Of a DNA stretch of 64,000 nt, positions 55,318 to 64,000 are shown one piece after another (positions within the stretch are counted from its first letter, which is position 1; each line of letters starts with the position of its first letter). The DNA is from Loktanella sp. DSM 29012 (GTDB taxonomy: Bacteria; Pseudomonadota; Alphaproteobacteria; Rhodobacterales; Rhodobacteraceae). The notes under the pieces were generated by a model. It was not told the origin of the DNA, did no database searches, and was given only the letters and a program-made list of their open reading frames with translations. Where the stretch lies: contig NZ_FOEJ01000002.1 of assembly GCF_900110705.1 (NCBI RefSeq), forward strand, positions 62,001-126,000, in the 5' to 3' direction. A program made the translations under genes and the position numbers.

Positions 55318-57123
55318 ATGGATACCCGACGCATGTTTCAGACATTCTCTGCCAGCAGCGCCCCCGAACAGGGACCCGCACGCCTGTCCGCCCTTCGGGA
55401 ACAACTGGATCAAAACGGGATCGACGGCGTGCTGGTTCCGCGCACCGACCGTTGGCAAGGCGAATATGTCGCGGCCTGTGACGAACGGCTGGCCTGGCTG
55501 ACTGGGTTTACTGGCTCTGCCGGTTTTGCCGTGGTCCTGCCGGACATTGCCGGTGTGTTCATCGACGGACGCTACCGGTTGCAGGTCCGTGACCAGACGG
55601 ACGATGTCTATACCCCGGTGCATTGGCCTGAAACCAGCCTGTCGGACTGGCTGATCTCGCATCTGCCAAATGGTGGCACCGTCGCCTATGATCCCTGGCT
55701 GCATACCGTCACTGAAATCACCGAACTGACGGACAAGCTGGCCGCCAACGGCATCGACCTGCTGGCCGCGCCCAACCAGATCGACGCGATCTGGACCGAC
55801 CGTCCAGCGCGGCCCGACGCCCCGTTTTTTGCGCAACCACTGGACCTGACCGGAGAGAGCCACGCGAACAAGCGTGCGCGCCTGACAGCTGACGTGGACA
55901 CCGGGCACTGGGTCATCACACTGCCGGACAGCATTGCGTGGCTGCTGAACATCCGGGCCAGCGATATCCCGCGCAACCCGGTGCCGCACGCCTATGCGAT
56001 CCTGCATCACGACGGCACGGTCGACCTGTTCGCGCCCTTGGACAAATGCACGGATATAGCCGAACACTTGGGGCCTGATGTCACCGTTCACCCACCGGAA
56101 GACTTCGACGACGCACTTACCCAATTGGTCGGCCCCGTGCGCATCGACCCACGGGTCTGCGCCGATGCCATCGCCACGATCCTGTCAGATGCCGAAGCAG
56201 AAGTGGTTCATGCGACCGACCCCTGCATTTTACCCAAGGCCTGCAAGACAGAGGTCGAGATTGCGGGAAGTCACGCCGCACATCTGCGTGACGGTGCCGC
56301 GATGGTGCAGTTTCTGGCCTGGCTGGATGGTGCGGCCCCGATGGGTGGATTGACCGAAATCGACGTAGTGCAGCAGTTGGAAACCTTTCGCCGCGACACC
56401 AACATGCTGCGCGACATCAGCTTTGAGACGATCTGCGGTGCGGGCCCGCATGGTGCCATCGTGCACTACCGCGTGACCGAAGACACGGATCGTCCCGTCA
56501 GTCCCGACGAACTGCTGCTGATCGACAGCGGTGGCCAATATGTCGACGGCACGACGGACATCACCCGCACCGTCATCGTGGGTACACCCAGTGCGGAACA
56601 CCGTGACCGCTATACCCGCGTCCTGCAGGGCATGATCGCCATCAGCAGACTGCGGTTTCCAAAGGGGCTGTCAGGACAACATCTGGACGCGCTGGCGCGT
56701 GCGTCGCTGTGGTCTGCGGGCCTGGATTATGATCACGGCACGGGGCACGGCGTGGGCAGTTATCTGTGCGTCCACGAGGGGCCACAAGGCATTTCGCGTC
56801 GCTCGACCGTGGCGCTGGAACCCGGCATGATCCTGTCGAACGAACCGGGTTATTACCGCGAAGGCGCCTATGGCATCCGTATCGAAAACCTTATTGTCTG
56901 TGTGACGGCACCGGATCTGATCGGCGCGGATGACCGGCCCATGTTGTCATTCGAGACGCTGACGCGCGTGCCGTTCGACAGACGGCTCATCGCTGCGTCA
57001 ATGCTGTCGGCAGGGGAATTGGACTGGATCAACCAGTACCATGCCGATACACTGAAATTGATCGGGCCGCTCGTGGAGGGGGCGGCGCGTGACTGGCTTG
57101 CACAGGCTTGCCAACCGCTCTGA
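55318..57123 (+). CDS. aminopeptidase P family metallopeptidase (M24B)
   Basis: A 601-residue Xaa-Pro aminopeptidase of the three-domain (APP1-like) kind, with two creatinase-type N-terminal domains (to about 310) and a pita-bread catalytic domain. Metal ligands are seen in LLIDSGGQYVDGTTDITR (two Asp), TGHGVGSYLCVHEGP (His), LSNEPGYY (Glu) and GIRIENL (Glu). It frees residues before proline in peptides. The ATG at 55318 has a weak ribosome site; ATG 55333 is possible. Confidence 0.93.
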   Translation: MDTRRMFQTFSASSAPEQGPARLSALREQLDQNGIDGVLVPRTDRWQGEYVAACDERLAWLTGFTGSAGFAVVLPDIAGVFIDGRYRLQVRDQTDDVYTPVHWPETSLSDWLISHLPNGGTVAYDPWLHTVTEITELTDKLAANGIDLLAAPNQIDAIWTDRPARPDAPFFAQPLDLTGESHANKRARLTADVDTGHWVITLPDSIAWLLNIRASDIPRNPVPHAYAILHHDGTVDLFAPLDKCTDIAEHLGPDVTVHPPEDFDDALTQLVGPVRIDPRVCADAIATILSDAEAEVVHATDPCILPKACKTEVEIAGSHAAHLRDGAAMVQFLAWLDGAAPMGGLTEIDVVQQLETFRRDTNMLRDISFETICGAGPHGAIVHYRVTEDTDRPVSPDELLLIDSGGQYVDGTTDITRTVIVGTPSAEHRDRYTRVLQGMIAISRLRFPKGLSGQHLDALARASLWSAGLDYDHGTGHGVGSYLCVHEGPQGISRRSTVALEPGMILSNEPGYYREGAYGIRIENLIVCVTAPDLIGADDRPMLSFETLTRVPFDRRLIAASMLSAGELDWINQYHADTLKLIGPLVEGAARDWLAQACQPL

Positions 57124-57166
57124 CAAGGGCATTTCCCTAAATACTTCGCCAAAAGAGGAGGTCGCC

Positions 57167-57508
57167 ATGGCCGATCACATCACGATTTCCCCCGCAACTG
57201 CCAGCTGGGTCGTCCGCGCCGGTGGTGCTGTTCTGGGCGAAAGTACGAACGCCCTCATCCTGCACGAAGGTGATCGTGACCCTGTCGTCTATTTCCCGCG
57301 CGACGACATCGCGATGACGTTCCTCGATGCGACGGACCACAGCACAACCTGCCCGTTCAAAGGCACGGCAAGTTATTTTTCCATCGTCAATCGCAGCGCA
57401 ACCTTGGAGAACGCCGTCTGGTCCTACGAGACTCCCAAGGATGATGTGGCGCGGATCGCAGGCTACCTGGCATTCGACACCAGCGTCGTGACGGTCGAAG
57501 AGGTCTGA
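57167..57508 (+). CDS. DUF427 family protein
   Basis: A 113-residue protein of the DUF427 family: RAGGAVLGESTNALILHEGD, VVYFPRDDIAMTFL, STTCPFKGTASYFSI and ENAVWSYETP are its conserved blocks. Function unknown; the fold is a compact beta barrel in known relatives. ATG 57167 has the perfect AGAGGAGG seven bases upstream, suggesting good expression. It converges with the ClC gene, 9 bases apart. Confidence 0.93.
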   Translation: MADHITISPATASWVVRAGGAVLGESTNALILHEGDRDPVVYFPRDDIAMTFLDATDHSTTCPFKGTASYFSIVNRSATLENAVWSYETPKDDVARIAGYLAFDTSVVTVEEV

Positions 57509-57517
57509 CCCCTCCCC

Positions 57518-59191
57518 TCAGGAATGTTCTTCTTCGGCCCGATCGGCCAAAGCACGATTGAAGGCCCGCAAGGCATCGACCTGAAACAACGCACCTTGCA
57601 GTGTTGGTTCTTCGCCCTTTTGCGTGATGACCACGGGAACAAAGGCATAGGCCCCCCGGTCAAAGATGGGCATGGCCTGTTCCAGTGTCGCGCGTGCGTC
57701 GATATAGGTCCCCGCAGCGATCATCTCGCGGCAGGCTTTTTCTGCGGCGGCACGCGGGTCTGACATGGGGCGCATCACGTTGCCGACCACGAATGTGCCC
57801 AGCAGATAGGCCTGCGGCCCCGCGGCCAGATGCACGCCACGGCGTTCCAATTGGTGCAGGAAATACGAATGCTCCACCAATCGCGACGCAAGCGCTGTCG
57901 ACATGGACACGGCCACCATGACGGCCAGACCCGTCTGCCAGTCGCCGGTCAATTCGAATACGATCAACGTGGTTGAGATCGGCGCGCCCATCACCGCTGC
58001 GGCCACGGCCCCCATGCCTGCCAGCGCATACAGCGTGCCCTCGCCGGATACGCTTGGGAAGATGCCTGTCGCCACAACGCCGAATGCAAGCCCGGTCAGC
58101 GCCCCCACCATCAAGGACGGTGAAAACACGCCTCCGCCCATGCGGCCGCCGATGGTGATGGCGACCGCTGCCACCTTGATCACGACGAAAACCAATGCCT
58201 CGTGCAACAGGAACCCGCCCGTCAGCGCCGCAACCGTCGTTTCATATCCCACGCCGATGATATGCGGAAACCAGATTGCGATCAGGCCCAGCAACGCCCC
58301 TGCCGCGGCCGGACGGATATAGGCGGGAATACGGTAGCGATACTGGATCCGGCTGCCGATGTTGTCCGCCCAAAAGATCGACCGCATCAGCACGACGGCC
58401 ACCAGACCACACAACAGGCCCAACAACAGGAATGCAGGCAATTCGACGTAGAATCCCAACGCGTTTTCCCGGTCGATGACAAATTCCGACACATCGCCAA
58501 AGGCCAACCGGTTGACCACCGTACCCGCGACAGAGGCGATCACGATGGGCGCAAAGGCATGAACCGCAAAGTGCCGCAAAACGACCTCGAGCGCGAACAG
58601 GGCACCGGCGATGGGCGCGTTGAAACTGGCCGACACGGCGGCAGCGACAGCGCATCCCAGCAGGTCGCGCCCGGTCACACCGTCAGCACGGATGCGCACA
58701 CAGATCCACGTGGAAATCATCGCGGCGATATGCACCACCGGCCCCTCGCGGCCTGATGATCCGCCCATGCCCAGCGTCAAAAGACTGGCCCCCGCCGAGC
58801 CAAGTCCCTCGCGGAACGAGACACGGCCCTCGCGCAGGGCCGCCCCTTCGATGACGTCGGCGACGGATCGCACGCGGTTGTCGAGGACAAACCGGTTCAG
58901 GATCAACCCCACGATCAGGCCGCCGATGATCGGGACGATCAGGACCTGTGACCAATGCAAGCCGGTGACGAAACTGTGCAGGCGATTGGGATCAGTCGTG
59001 CCATAGGCAATCCGACTGACCAGATCGATGCCCATACGAAACAGCACGGCGGCACCGCCAGACGCGATCCCCAGCACAAGCGCAATAAACCAGAACTGGA
59101 TCTGTCCCGGCCCGCGCAGCCGCATCACCATCCAGGCGCGACGGATCTGGCCCAGCCAACCGATGCGATCCTGTTCTTCTGACCCGTCCAT
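57518..59191 (-). CDS. ClC-family chloride channel/antiporter
   Basis: A 557-residue membrane protein with the ClC fold. The gating Glu lies in LGMGGSSGREGPVVHI (GREGP), the second selectivity segment is GGRMGGGVFSPSLMVGALTG, and PISTTLIVFELTGDWQ is the following conserved stretch. A partial CBS-like tail (about 465-550, NVMRPMSDP onward) follows the last helix. It moves chloride across the inner membrane, either as a channel or in exchange for protons. It has its own start ATG 59191. Confidence 0.94.
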   Translation of the reverse strand: MDGSEEQDRIGWLGQIRRAWMVMRLRGPGQIQFWFIALVLGIASGGAAVLFRMGIDLVSRIAYGTTDPNRLHSFVTGLHWSQVLIVPIIGGLIVGLILNRFVLDNRVRSVADVIEGAALREGRVSFREGLGSAGASLLTLGMGGSSGREGPVVHIAAMISTWICVRIRADGVTGRDLLGCAVAAAVSASFNAPIAGALFALEVVLRHFAVHAFAPIVIASVAGTVVNRLAFGDVSEFVIDRENALGFYVELPAFLLLGLLCGLVAVVLMRSIFWADNIGSRIQYRYRIPAYIRPAAAGALLGLIAIWFPHIIGVGYETTVAALTGGFLLHEALVFVVIKVAAVAITIGGRMGGGVFSPSLMVGALTGLAFGVVATGIFPSVSGEGTLYALAGMGAVAAAVMGAPISTTLIVFELTGDWQTGLAVMVAVSMSTALASRLVEHSYFLHQLERRGVHLAAGPQAYLLGTFVVGNVMRPMSDPRAAAEKACREMIAAGTYIDARATLEQAMPIFDRGAYAFVPVVITQKGEEPTLQGALFQVDALRAFNRALADRAEEEHS

Positions 59192-59365
59192 TGCACTGAC
59201 CTTTGCCGCCGCCGCATGCCCCGGCTAGCGTCTGCATGCCTGGTATTGCAACCACCTTTGCGCGCAAGCGGGCGCTTGATCCGATTGTTTCGCGAGGCTG
59301 GCCCCTGCGCAAGACATACCGTCGTTACATGCGCCGTCTAGGGTTCGGCTAATTTCAGCAGTCTC

Positions 59366-59391
59366 GGCGGGTGGCCCGAAGGGCCCCCGCC
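59366..59391. terminator. GC-rich hairpin between recN and the ClC gene
   Basis: GGCGGGTGGCCC (59366-59377) pairs with GGGCCCCCGCC (59381-59391), one bulge, loop GAA. It follows the recN stop by 15 bases on the minus strand. No T-run is present. Confidence 0.5.
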
Positions 59392-59406
59392 AATTCAGAC
59401 GCTGGC

Positions 59407-61059
59407 TCAGCTGTCCATCAAGGCCATCGCAGCCGCACGGGCCGCATCGGTGATCGTGTCACCGGACAGCATCCGCGCGATTTCCGTGACACGTTCATCT
59501 GCCCCCAACGGCACGACGGTCGAGGTGGTTTCCGTTGCGTCCTGCCGTTTTTCGACACGCCAGTGATGGCCACCCAATGCAGCAACCTGCGGCGAATGCG
59601 TGACGACCAGAACCTGACCACCGTCAGCCAGTGCCGCCAGCCTGCGCCCGACAGCATCCGCTGTCGCGCCGCCCACCCCGCGGTCGATTTCGTCGAAAAT
59701 CATCGTGACGCCGCCCTGCCCGGCCTGCGCCAGACAGACCTTCATCGCCAGCAGGAACCGGCTGAGTTCGCCACCCGACGCGATCTTGTTCAACGGTCCC
59801 GGTGGTGCGCCGGGGTTGGTCGCCACGGTAAAGGCCACGGCGTCGCGCCCCTCGGGTCCGGCGGGCGCATCCGTCATGTCGGTCCGGAATACGGCGCGTT
59901 CCATTTTCAACGGCGCGAGTTCTGACGCCATCGCGGCATCCAACCGGCCAGCCGCGGCAGCCCGTGCGGCGCGCAAGGCTTCGGCGTGGCTGTCATAGGT
60001 TACCTGTGCGGCGCGTTCGGCACGCAACAGATCGTCCAGATCCTTTTCGCTGTCATCCAGCAATGCCAGCCGCGCCCGCAGATCATCGGCAAAGGGGCCC
60101 AGTTCATCGGCCAGCACGTCATGTTTGCGCGCCAGACCACGGATTGCGAACAGGCGTTCCTCGGTCGCTTCCAATTCGGCGGGATCAAAGGTCAGCGCGT
60201 CCAGCGCGTCCTGCACCCCGCGCTGCGCCAGATCCAGTTCGAGCAGCGCACGTTCGATCGCGGACAACGGCTCGTCCAGGCGCCCTTCGGCCCGGTCGGC
60301 GGCACCGATCAGCCAGCGGTTGGCGTCGGACATCATGCCCTCGGCCCCCTGTAGGCCCAGTGCCTCGCCGGCGCGCGCGACGTCGGTCTTGATCTTTTCT
60401 GCCGCCTGCATGGTGCGGCGGGCGGCATCCAATGTCGCCTCTTCGCCGGCCTGCGGGTCCAGCTTGTCCAGCTCGCCCACCGCGTGCCGCAAATATTCCT
60501 CTTCGGCGCGGACCTCTGCGATCCGCAGGGTGGCCGCCTCGCGAGCCTTGGTCGCGCGGGACAGGGACGTCCAGGCCGCGCGCACCGCGGATAGTTCGGC
60601 ATCGACACCCGCATAAGTGTCCAGCATCTGACGGTGCCCGCGCGGGTTCAGCAGCCCGCGATCGTCGTGCTGGCCGTGCAGTTCGATCAAGGTATCGGAC
60701 AAGGCGCGCAGCACCTCGCCGCTGGCCCGCCGGTCATTGACCCAGGCCGTCTTGCGCCCGTCGCGGGAATTGACACGCCGCAGGATCAGTTCGTCACCGC
60801 CCGGCAAACCCGCCTCTGACAATACGGTATGGGCGGGGTGGTCGGGGGGTAGATCGAAACTGGCCGTCACCTCGCCCTGTTCGGCACCCTGGCGCACCAG
60901 CTCGGCGCGACCGCGCCAACCCAACACGAACCCCAGTGAGTCCAACAAGATCGATTTGCCCGCGCCGGTTTCACCGGTCAGCACGTTCAGACCCGGCTGG
61001 AACGTCAGTTCCAGCTGGTCGATGATCAGCATGTCCCGAATGTCTAATGTGCGCAGCAT
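59407..61059 (-). CDS. recN: DNA repair protein RecN
   Basis: A 550-residue SMC-like ATPase of double-strand break repair. Walker A is LTGETGAGKSILLDSLGF, a long coiled coil spans about 150-370, the ABC signature is IASGGELSRFLLAMK and Walker B is VTMIFDEIDRGVGG. Length is normal. It is downstream of bamD by 18 bases (measured from the restored bamD stop), the order found across alphaproteobacteria. Confidence 0.97.
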   Translation of the reverse strand: MLRTLDIRDMLIIDQLELTFQPGLNVLTGETGAGKSILLDSLGFVLGWRGRAELVRQGAEQGEVTASFDLPPDHPAHTVLSEAGLPGGDELILRRVNSRDGRKTAWVNDRRASGEVLRALSDTLIELHGQHDDRGLLNPRGHRQMLDTYAGVDAELSAVRAAWTSLSRATKAREAATLRIAEVRAEEEYLRHAVGELDKLDPQAGEEATLDAARRTMQAAEKIKTDVARAGEALGLQGAEGMMSDANRWLIGAADRAEGRLDEPLSAIERALLELDLAQRGVQDALDALTFDPAELEATEERLFAIRGLARKHDVLADELGPFADDLRARLALLDDSEKDLDDLLRAERAAQVTYDSHAEALRAARAAAAGRLDAAMASELAPLKMERAVFRTDMTDAPAGPEGRDAVAFTVATNPGAPPGPLNKIASGGELSRFLLAMKVCLAQAGQGGVTMIFDEIDRGVGGATADAVGRRLAALADGGQVLVVTHSPQVAALGGHHWRVEKRQDATETTSTVVPLGADERVTEIARMLSGDTITDAARAAAMALMDS

Positions 61060-61077
61060 GTCAGATGCCTAGCACCC

Positions 61078-61185
61078 CTAGAGCCATTCGCCGCGGATGA
61101 CCTGACGGTAAATCGAGGCAAGCCAGCTGTCGCCCTGTGCGCGGGCCTCCAGCCCCTGCCCCGTCAACAGGGCAAAGCTGTCCTG
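61078..61185 (-). pseudogene. bamD: out-of-frame C-terminal segment of bamD
   Basis: The reading frame here encodes QDSFALLTGQGLEARAQGDS, then SWLASIYRQVIRGEWL and a TAG stop. It has no start codon or ribosome site of its own and joins the bamD frame if one base is restored near 61185. With that base BamD would be about 281 residues, the usual length, and would end 18 bases before recN. Confidence 0.85.
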
Positions 61186-61922
61186 AACCAAGAGGTTGCA
61201 GGATAGTTTGCACCCAGGATCGCGCCTGCGGTCTGCGCCTCGTTTGTCAGACCCAGCGACAGGTAGGATTCGACCAGACGGTGCAGCGCCTCGGGTGTTT
61301 GCGACGTCGTCTGGAATTCCTCGACCACGACGCGGAACCGGTTCACGGCTGCAGAATAATTCTTGCGCTTAAGGTAGTAGCGCCCGATTTCCATTTCCTT
61401 GGCCGCAAGGTGATCGAAAGCCAGGTCGAATTTCAGGATCGACGCGCGGGCATATTCGCTGTCGGGATATTGTTCGATCACGGTCCGCAGCGCCTGAAGC
61501 GCCTGGAACGTCAGCCCCTGATCACGGCCGATCTCGTCGATCTGATCGTAGTAGGACAGCGCCAGCAGATATTGCGCATAGGCCGCGTCAGGCTGAGCCG
61601 GATAGAAATCCAGAAACCGCTGTGCGGATGCCCGGCTGTTGGGGTAATCCGCATCCCGGTGATAGGCAAAGGCCTGCATGATCAGCGCACGTTCAGCCCA
61701 TTCGGAATAAGGGTACAGACGCTCGATTTCGCCGAAAAAGAACGCGGCCTCACCGGGATCGCCGGTTTCGACCTCGACTTCACCCAACTGGTAGATCTGC
61801 TGCGCGGACAGTGCTTCCATGGCGGCGGAATCGCGCGGGTTAAAGCTATCGCTACAGCCAACCAGCAGACCAAGCGATAGCACCAGCGTTGCCGTCCCAG
61901 ACCGAAAAAATTTGCCCGACAT
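61164..61922 (-). CDS. bamD: outer membrane assembly lipoprotein BamD, 3' end frame-broken
   Basis: A 252-residue frame encoding a BamD-type TPR lipoprotein of the beta-barrel assembly machine. It has a signal and lipobox (LLVGCSDS, Cys23) and TPR helices (IYQLGEVEVETGDPGEAAFF, FFGEIERLYPYSEWAERALI, YPNSRASAQRFLDFYPAQPD). The frame ends abruptly after NYPATSWFRTALPC. In the next frame (61078-61185) translation continues QDSFALLTGQGLEARAQGDS and on to RGEWL, which looks like the normal end. A single lost base near 61185 would explain this: TTCCAG read as TTCAG. So either the sequence has an error or the protein lost about 38 residues. Confidence 0.9.
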   Translation of the reverse strand: MSGKFFRSGTATLVLSLGLLVGCSDSFNPRDSAAMEALSAQQIYQLGEVEVETGDPGEAAFFFGEIERLYPYSEWAERALIMQAFAYHRDADYPNSRASAQRFLDFYPAQPDAAYAQYLLALSYYDQIDEIGRDQGLTFQALQALRTVIEQYPDSEYARASILKFDLAFDHLAAKEMEIGRYYLKRKNYSAAVNRFRVVVEEFQTTSQTPEALHRLVESYLSLGLTNEAQTAGAILGANYPATSWFRTALPC

Positions 61923-62057
61923 CGTTACGCCCCCGCGTCGTCTTTCACGTCCCGCACCTTATCGGCCGGGTTCGCGCAAACGTCTAACAGAAAAAACAGG
62001 CATGCAAAACGGCTTATGTCAGGGTTTGCCAAGATGTGAGACACACCCCGCCTGCGG

Positions 62058-62975
62058 TCAGGCAACGGCGACCATATCGGCAGCAGAGACGCCATGACCC
62101 GGCAGGCGTGCTGCAATCTGCGGTGTACAATCCACCCAGCGCCATGCGGCCGTGTTGTCGAACAAGGCACGCAACAGTGCATTGGTCAGGTTGTGACCTG
62201 CCTTGTGTCCGGTGTAGCGCCCCAGGATGGGCGCACCCGCCGTGTAGAGATCACCCAGCGCATCCAGCATCTTGTGGCGCACGGCCTCGTCCGGATGACG
62301 CAGTCCGCCCGGTGTCAGCACATCCGCGCCGTCGACGACAACTGCGTTTTCCAAAGTACCGCCCAGCGCGAGGCCACGCTTGCGCATGTCCTCGACATCC
62401 GAATTGCGACAGAACGTGCGGCTGTCGCACAACGTATGGACAAAGCTGCCGTTCGCCATGTTCAGCGTCTTGGCCTGATGACCGATCGCCGCATCAGGGA
62501 ACTCAATCTCGAAATCGATTTGCAGGCTGGTCGCAGGACGCAGGCTGGCCCAAGCATCACCTTGGCTCACGCGCACCTCGTCCAGCAGCTTGATCGCACG
62601 CAGCGGATTACCCTGACGGGACACACCGACGCCAAGGATTCCGCGCACGAATTCGGCGGACGATCCGTCCATGATCGGCACTTCGGGGCCGTCGATTTCG
62701 ATTAGCACGTTGTGCACGCCACAACCGGACAAGGCCGCCATCAGGTGTTCGATTGTCGAAACGATCGTATCACCCACACGCAAACGGGTATTCAACGGCG
62801 AGATTTCGACGTGATTCCAGATTGCAGGCAGTTTGACGCCGGCCCCGGCCACGTCCACCCGCTGAAAGACGATACCGTGCCCAGCAGGCGCAGGACGCAG
62901 ACGCAAACGAGCCGGACGACCGGTGTGGAGGCCCACACCGTCAAGGATCAGTTCGGATTTCAAAGTCGTCTGCAT
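62058..62975 (-). CDS. lpxC: UDP-3-O-acyl-N-acetylglucosamine deacetylase
   Basis: A 305-residue zinc amidase, the committed step of lipid A synthesis. Seen: GVGLHTGRPARLRLRPAPAG, the first zinc His in STIEHLMAALSGCGV, and RHKMLDALGDLYTAG plus GHKAGHNLTNALLRAL with the other ligands and the catalytic His. Start ATG 62975. It lies between ftsZ and bamD, as in other Rhodobacterales. Confidence 0.97.
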   Translation of the reverse strand: MQTTLKSELILDGVGLHTGRPARLRLRPAPAGHGIVFQRVDVAGAGVKLPAIWNHVEISPLNTRLRVGDTIVSTIEHLMAALSGCGVHNVLIEIDGPEVPIMDGSSAEFVRGILGVGVSRQGNPLRAIKLLDEVRVSQGDAWASLRPATSLQIDFEIEFPDAAIGHQAKTLNMANGSFVHTLCDSRTFCRNSDVEDMRKRGLALGGTLENAVVVDGADVLTPGGLRHPDEAVRHKMLDALGDLYTAGAPILGRYTGHKAGHNLTNALLRALFDNTAAWRWVDCTPQIAARLPGHGVSAADMVAVA

Positions 62976-63111
62976 GTCTGCACCTAACGGTTACATCGCT
63001 GTTACGAAGTATTAACGCAGCAATAGTACCAATGGGTTCACAACGACAATTCACACATTGCAACAAGCTGAAACAATGTCAGTCCGGCAATGTAACCTGC
63101 TGTTTCAATTG

Positions 63112-63139
63112 AAAAAGCCGCCCTGTTTAGGGGCGGCTT
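63112..63139 (-). terminator. rho-independent terminator of ftsZ
   Basis: AAGCCGCCC (63115-63123) pairs with GGGCGGCTT (63131-63139), a perfect 9-bp stem with a 7-base loop. The A-run at 63112-63116 is a T-run on the minus strand. It lies about 20 bases past the ftsZ stop. Confidence 0.88.
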
Positions 63140-63159
63140 CTTGATGCTGATGATCGTCT

Positions 63160-64000
63160 TTAGTTCGCTTGGCGCCGCAAGAATGCGGGAATCTCGATCC
63201 GCTCCTGGTCGGGATCAATGTCAGCCTCGGGGCGCTGATGCGTCATCGGCTGTTCGCGCTTGGCGCTGACTTGCGGCTGCTGGCGCGGTGCCGCGGGTGC
63301 GGCAGGCTTCTGGTCGCCCGTCATGCGATTGATCAGCGAATTGATCCCGAACCGCGGCTTCTCGGCTTCGGCTTCCTGAGGGGCGGCAGCACGCACCGGC
63401 GTTTCCTTGGGCTGACGCTGCACGGCGGCCTGCAGACGCGCAAGCGCCTCTGCCGACGGCTCACCCGGACGGGCGGCGCGCGGTGCAGTGAACTGCTCGG
63501 ATGCGTCGATTTCGGGTTCGACGCGCGGACGGTAGGCCGGCGGCGGCAGATCATCGTCAAGTTCGGCGGCCTGCGGTGCTGCGGGACGACGCGCCTCTGC
63601 GGCGTGGCGTTCCTCCATCTCGTCCAGCAGGCTACGCTCTGCGCGCTCTTCGCGGCGCGGTGCGTCGGCACGGGCTGCGGGCTGCTCATAGCGACGCGGC
63701 TCTTCGCGGACGGGGGCCGGTTCGGCACGGGCGGCTGGCTCTTCACGACGCTGCTCGCGGACTGGTTCACGCACCGGCTCGGACATGCTGCGGCGCGGCT
63801 GGGGCTCTGCACCCGACTTGACGGCCGCATCGATGCCTGTCGCGACCACAGAGACGCGCATCCGGCCTTCCATGCTGGTGTCGAGAGTGGAACCGACGAT
63901 GATGTTTGCCTCGGGGTCGACCTTTTCGCGGATCTCGTTCGCGGCCTCGTCCAGTTCGAACAGGGTCAGGTCATAGCCACCGGTGATGTTGATCAGCACA
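63160..64000 (-). CDS. ftsZ: cell division protein FtsZ, C-terminal part
   Basis: The gene runs off the right edge; about 280 C-terminal residues are visible. They begin in the tubulin-like C-terminal domain ([40 protein letters not shown]), then a long Arg/Glu/Pro/Ala-rich linker (about 180 residues), and end in the conserved C-terminal peptide [13 protein letters not shown] that binds membrane anchors and regulators. The long linker is typical of alphaproteobacterial FtsZ. It polymerises to form the division ring. Confidence 0.97.
   Translation of the reverse strand, partial: VLINITGGYDLTLFELDEAANEIREKVDPEANIIVGSTLDTSMEGRMRVSVVATGIDAAVKSGAEPQPRRSMSEPVREPVREQRREEPAARAEPAPVREEPRRYEQPAARADAPRREERAERSLLDEMEERHAAEARRPAAPQAAELDDDLPPPAYRPRVEPEIDASEQFTAPRAARPGEPSAEALARLQAAVQRQPKETPVRAAAPQEAEAEKPRFGINSLINRMTGDQKPAAPAAPRQQPQVSAKREQPMTHQRPEADIDPDQERIEIPAFLRRQAN

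Overview
The window looks like a core chromosomal segment of a marine alphaproteobacterium of the Roseobacter group (Rhodobacterales, Rhodobacteraceae). The pointers are high-GC coding sequence, the ftsZ-lpxC-bamD-recN order at the right end, a GapR (DUF2312) gene, the accB-accC-aat / DUF2155-NDUFA12 block, a three-part CobS/CobT cobaltochelatase set, and a very large RTX protein ending in a Hint domain. I see no insertion sequence, prophage, CRISPR array, rRNA or tRNA gene. The species cannot be named from this.

Layout. 0-5.4 kb: start of a membrane PAS-domain sensor (cut by the edge), an rRNA m5C methyltransferase, guaB, and divergently a 2Fe-2S/ASKHA corrinoid-activation-type protein. 5.4-7.1 kb: an exopolysaccharide-type sugar transferase and two small exported proteins of similar design. 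7.1-13.6 kb: a minus-strand run gapR, galactose-dehydrogenase-like oxidoreductase, hyuA, hyuB, HpcH/HpaI aldolase, GST, which reads as a catabolic operon. 13.7-14.7 kb: a small membrane protein, an ArsR regulator and a DUF442 sulfur-transferase-like protein. 14.7-19.1 kb: an orphan FliM-like protein and a two-component set in which the kinase is fused to a sodium/solute symporter (SSS-STAC-HK), preceded by a two-helix membrane protein and a receiver-only response regulator. 19.2-26 kb: a ScfR/RamB-type regulator divergent from a complete Liv-type ABC importer, with a symmetric operator-like sequence between them. 26.3-29.9 kb: accB, accC, aat, DUF2155, NDUFA12 and RidA. 30-32 kb: clpX and clpP, the latter with a striking hairpin leader. 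32.4-39.5 kb: one 2379-residue RTX/Hint protein. 39.6-49.9 kb: housekeeping and small unknown genes (PuuD-like hydrolase, GlcG-like protein, DUF2256, pepN, acyltransferase, lytic transglycosylase, PfpI, gatB, DUF4177, BolA, J-domain protein). 50-52 kb: msrB and an ECF sigma/anti-sigma pair. 52-55.3 kb: cobS, a small lipoprotein, cobT. 55.3-64 kb: aminopeptidase P, DUF427, ClC channel, recN, bamD (frame-broken near its 3' end), lpxC and the 3' part of ftsZ.

How the parts fit. The best regulatory stories are the symporter-kinase operon next to a short-chain-fatty-acyl-type regulator and its divergent ABC importer, which together look like a carbon-uptake sensing module, and the gal/hyuAB/aldolase run, which looks like a sugar-acid or cyclic-amide catabolic operon of unknown substrate. 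The points most worth checking are the one-base frameshift in bamD, the modular repeat architecture of the RTX/Hint protein, twin 22-bp palindromes between the two ABC ATPase genes, the hairpin leader of clpP, several convergent genes whose 3' ends overlap, and the paired small exported proteins beside the sugar transferase. All calls rest on reading motifs and gene order by eye; no database search was possible.
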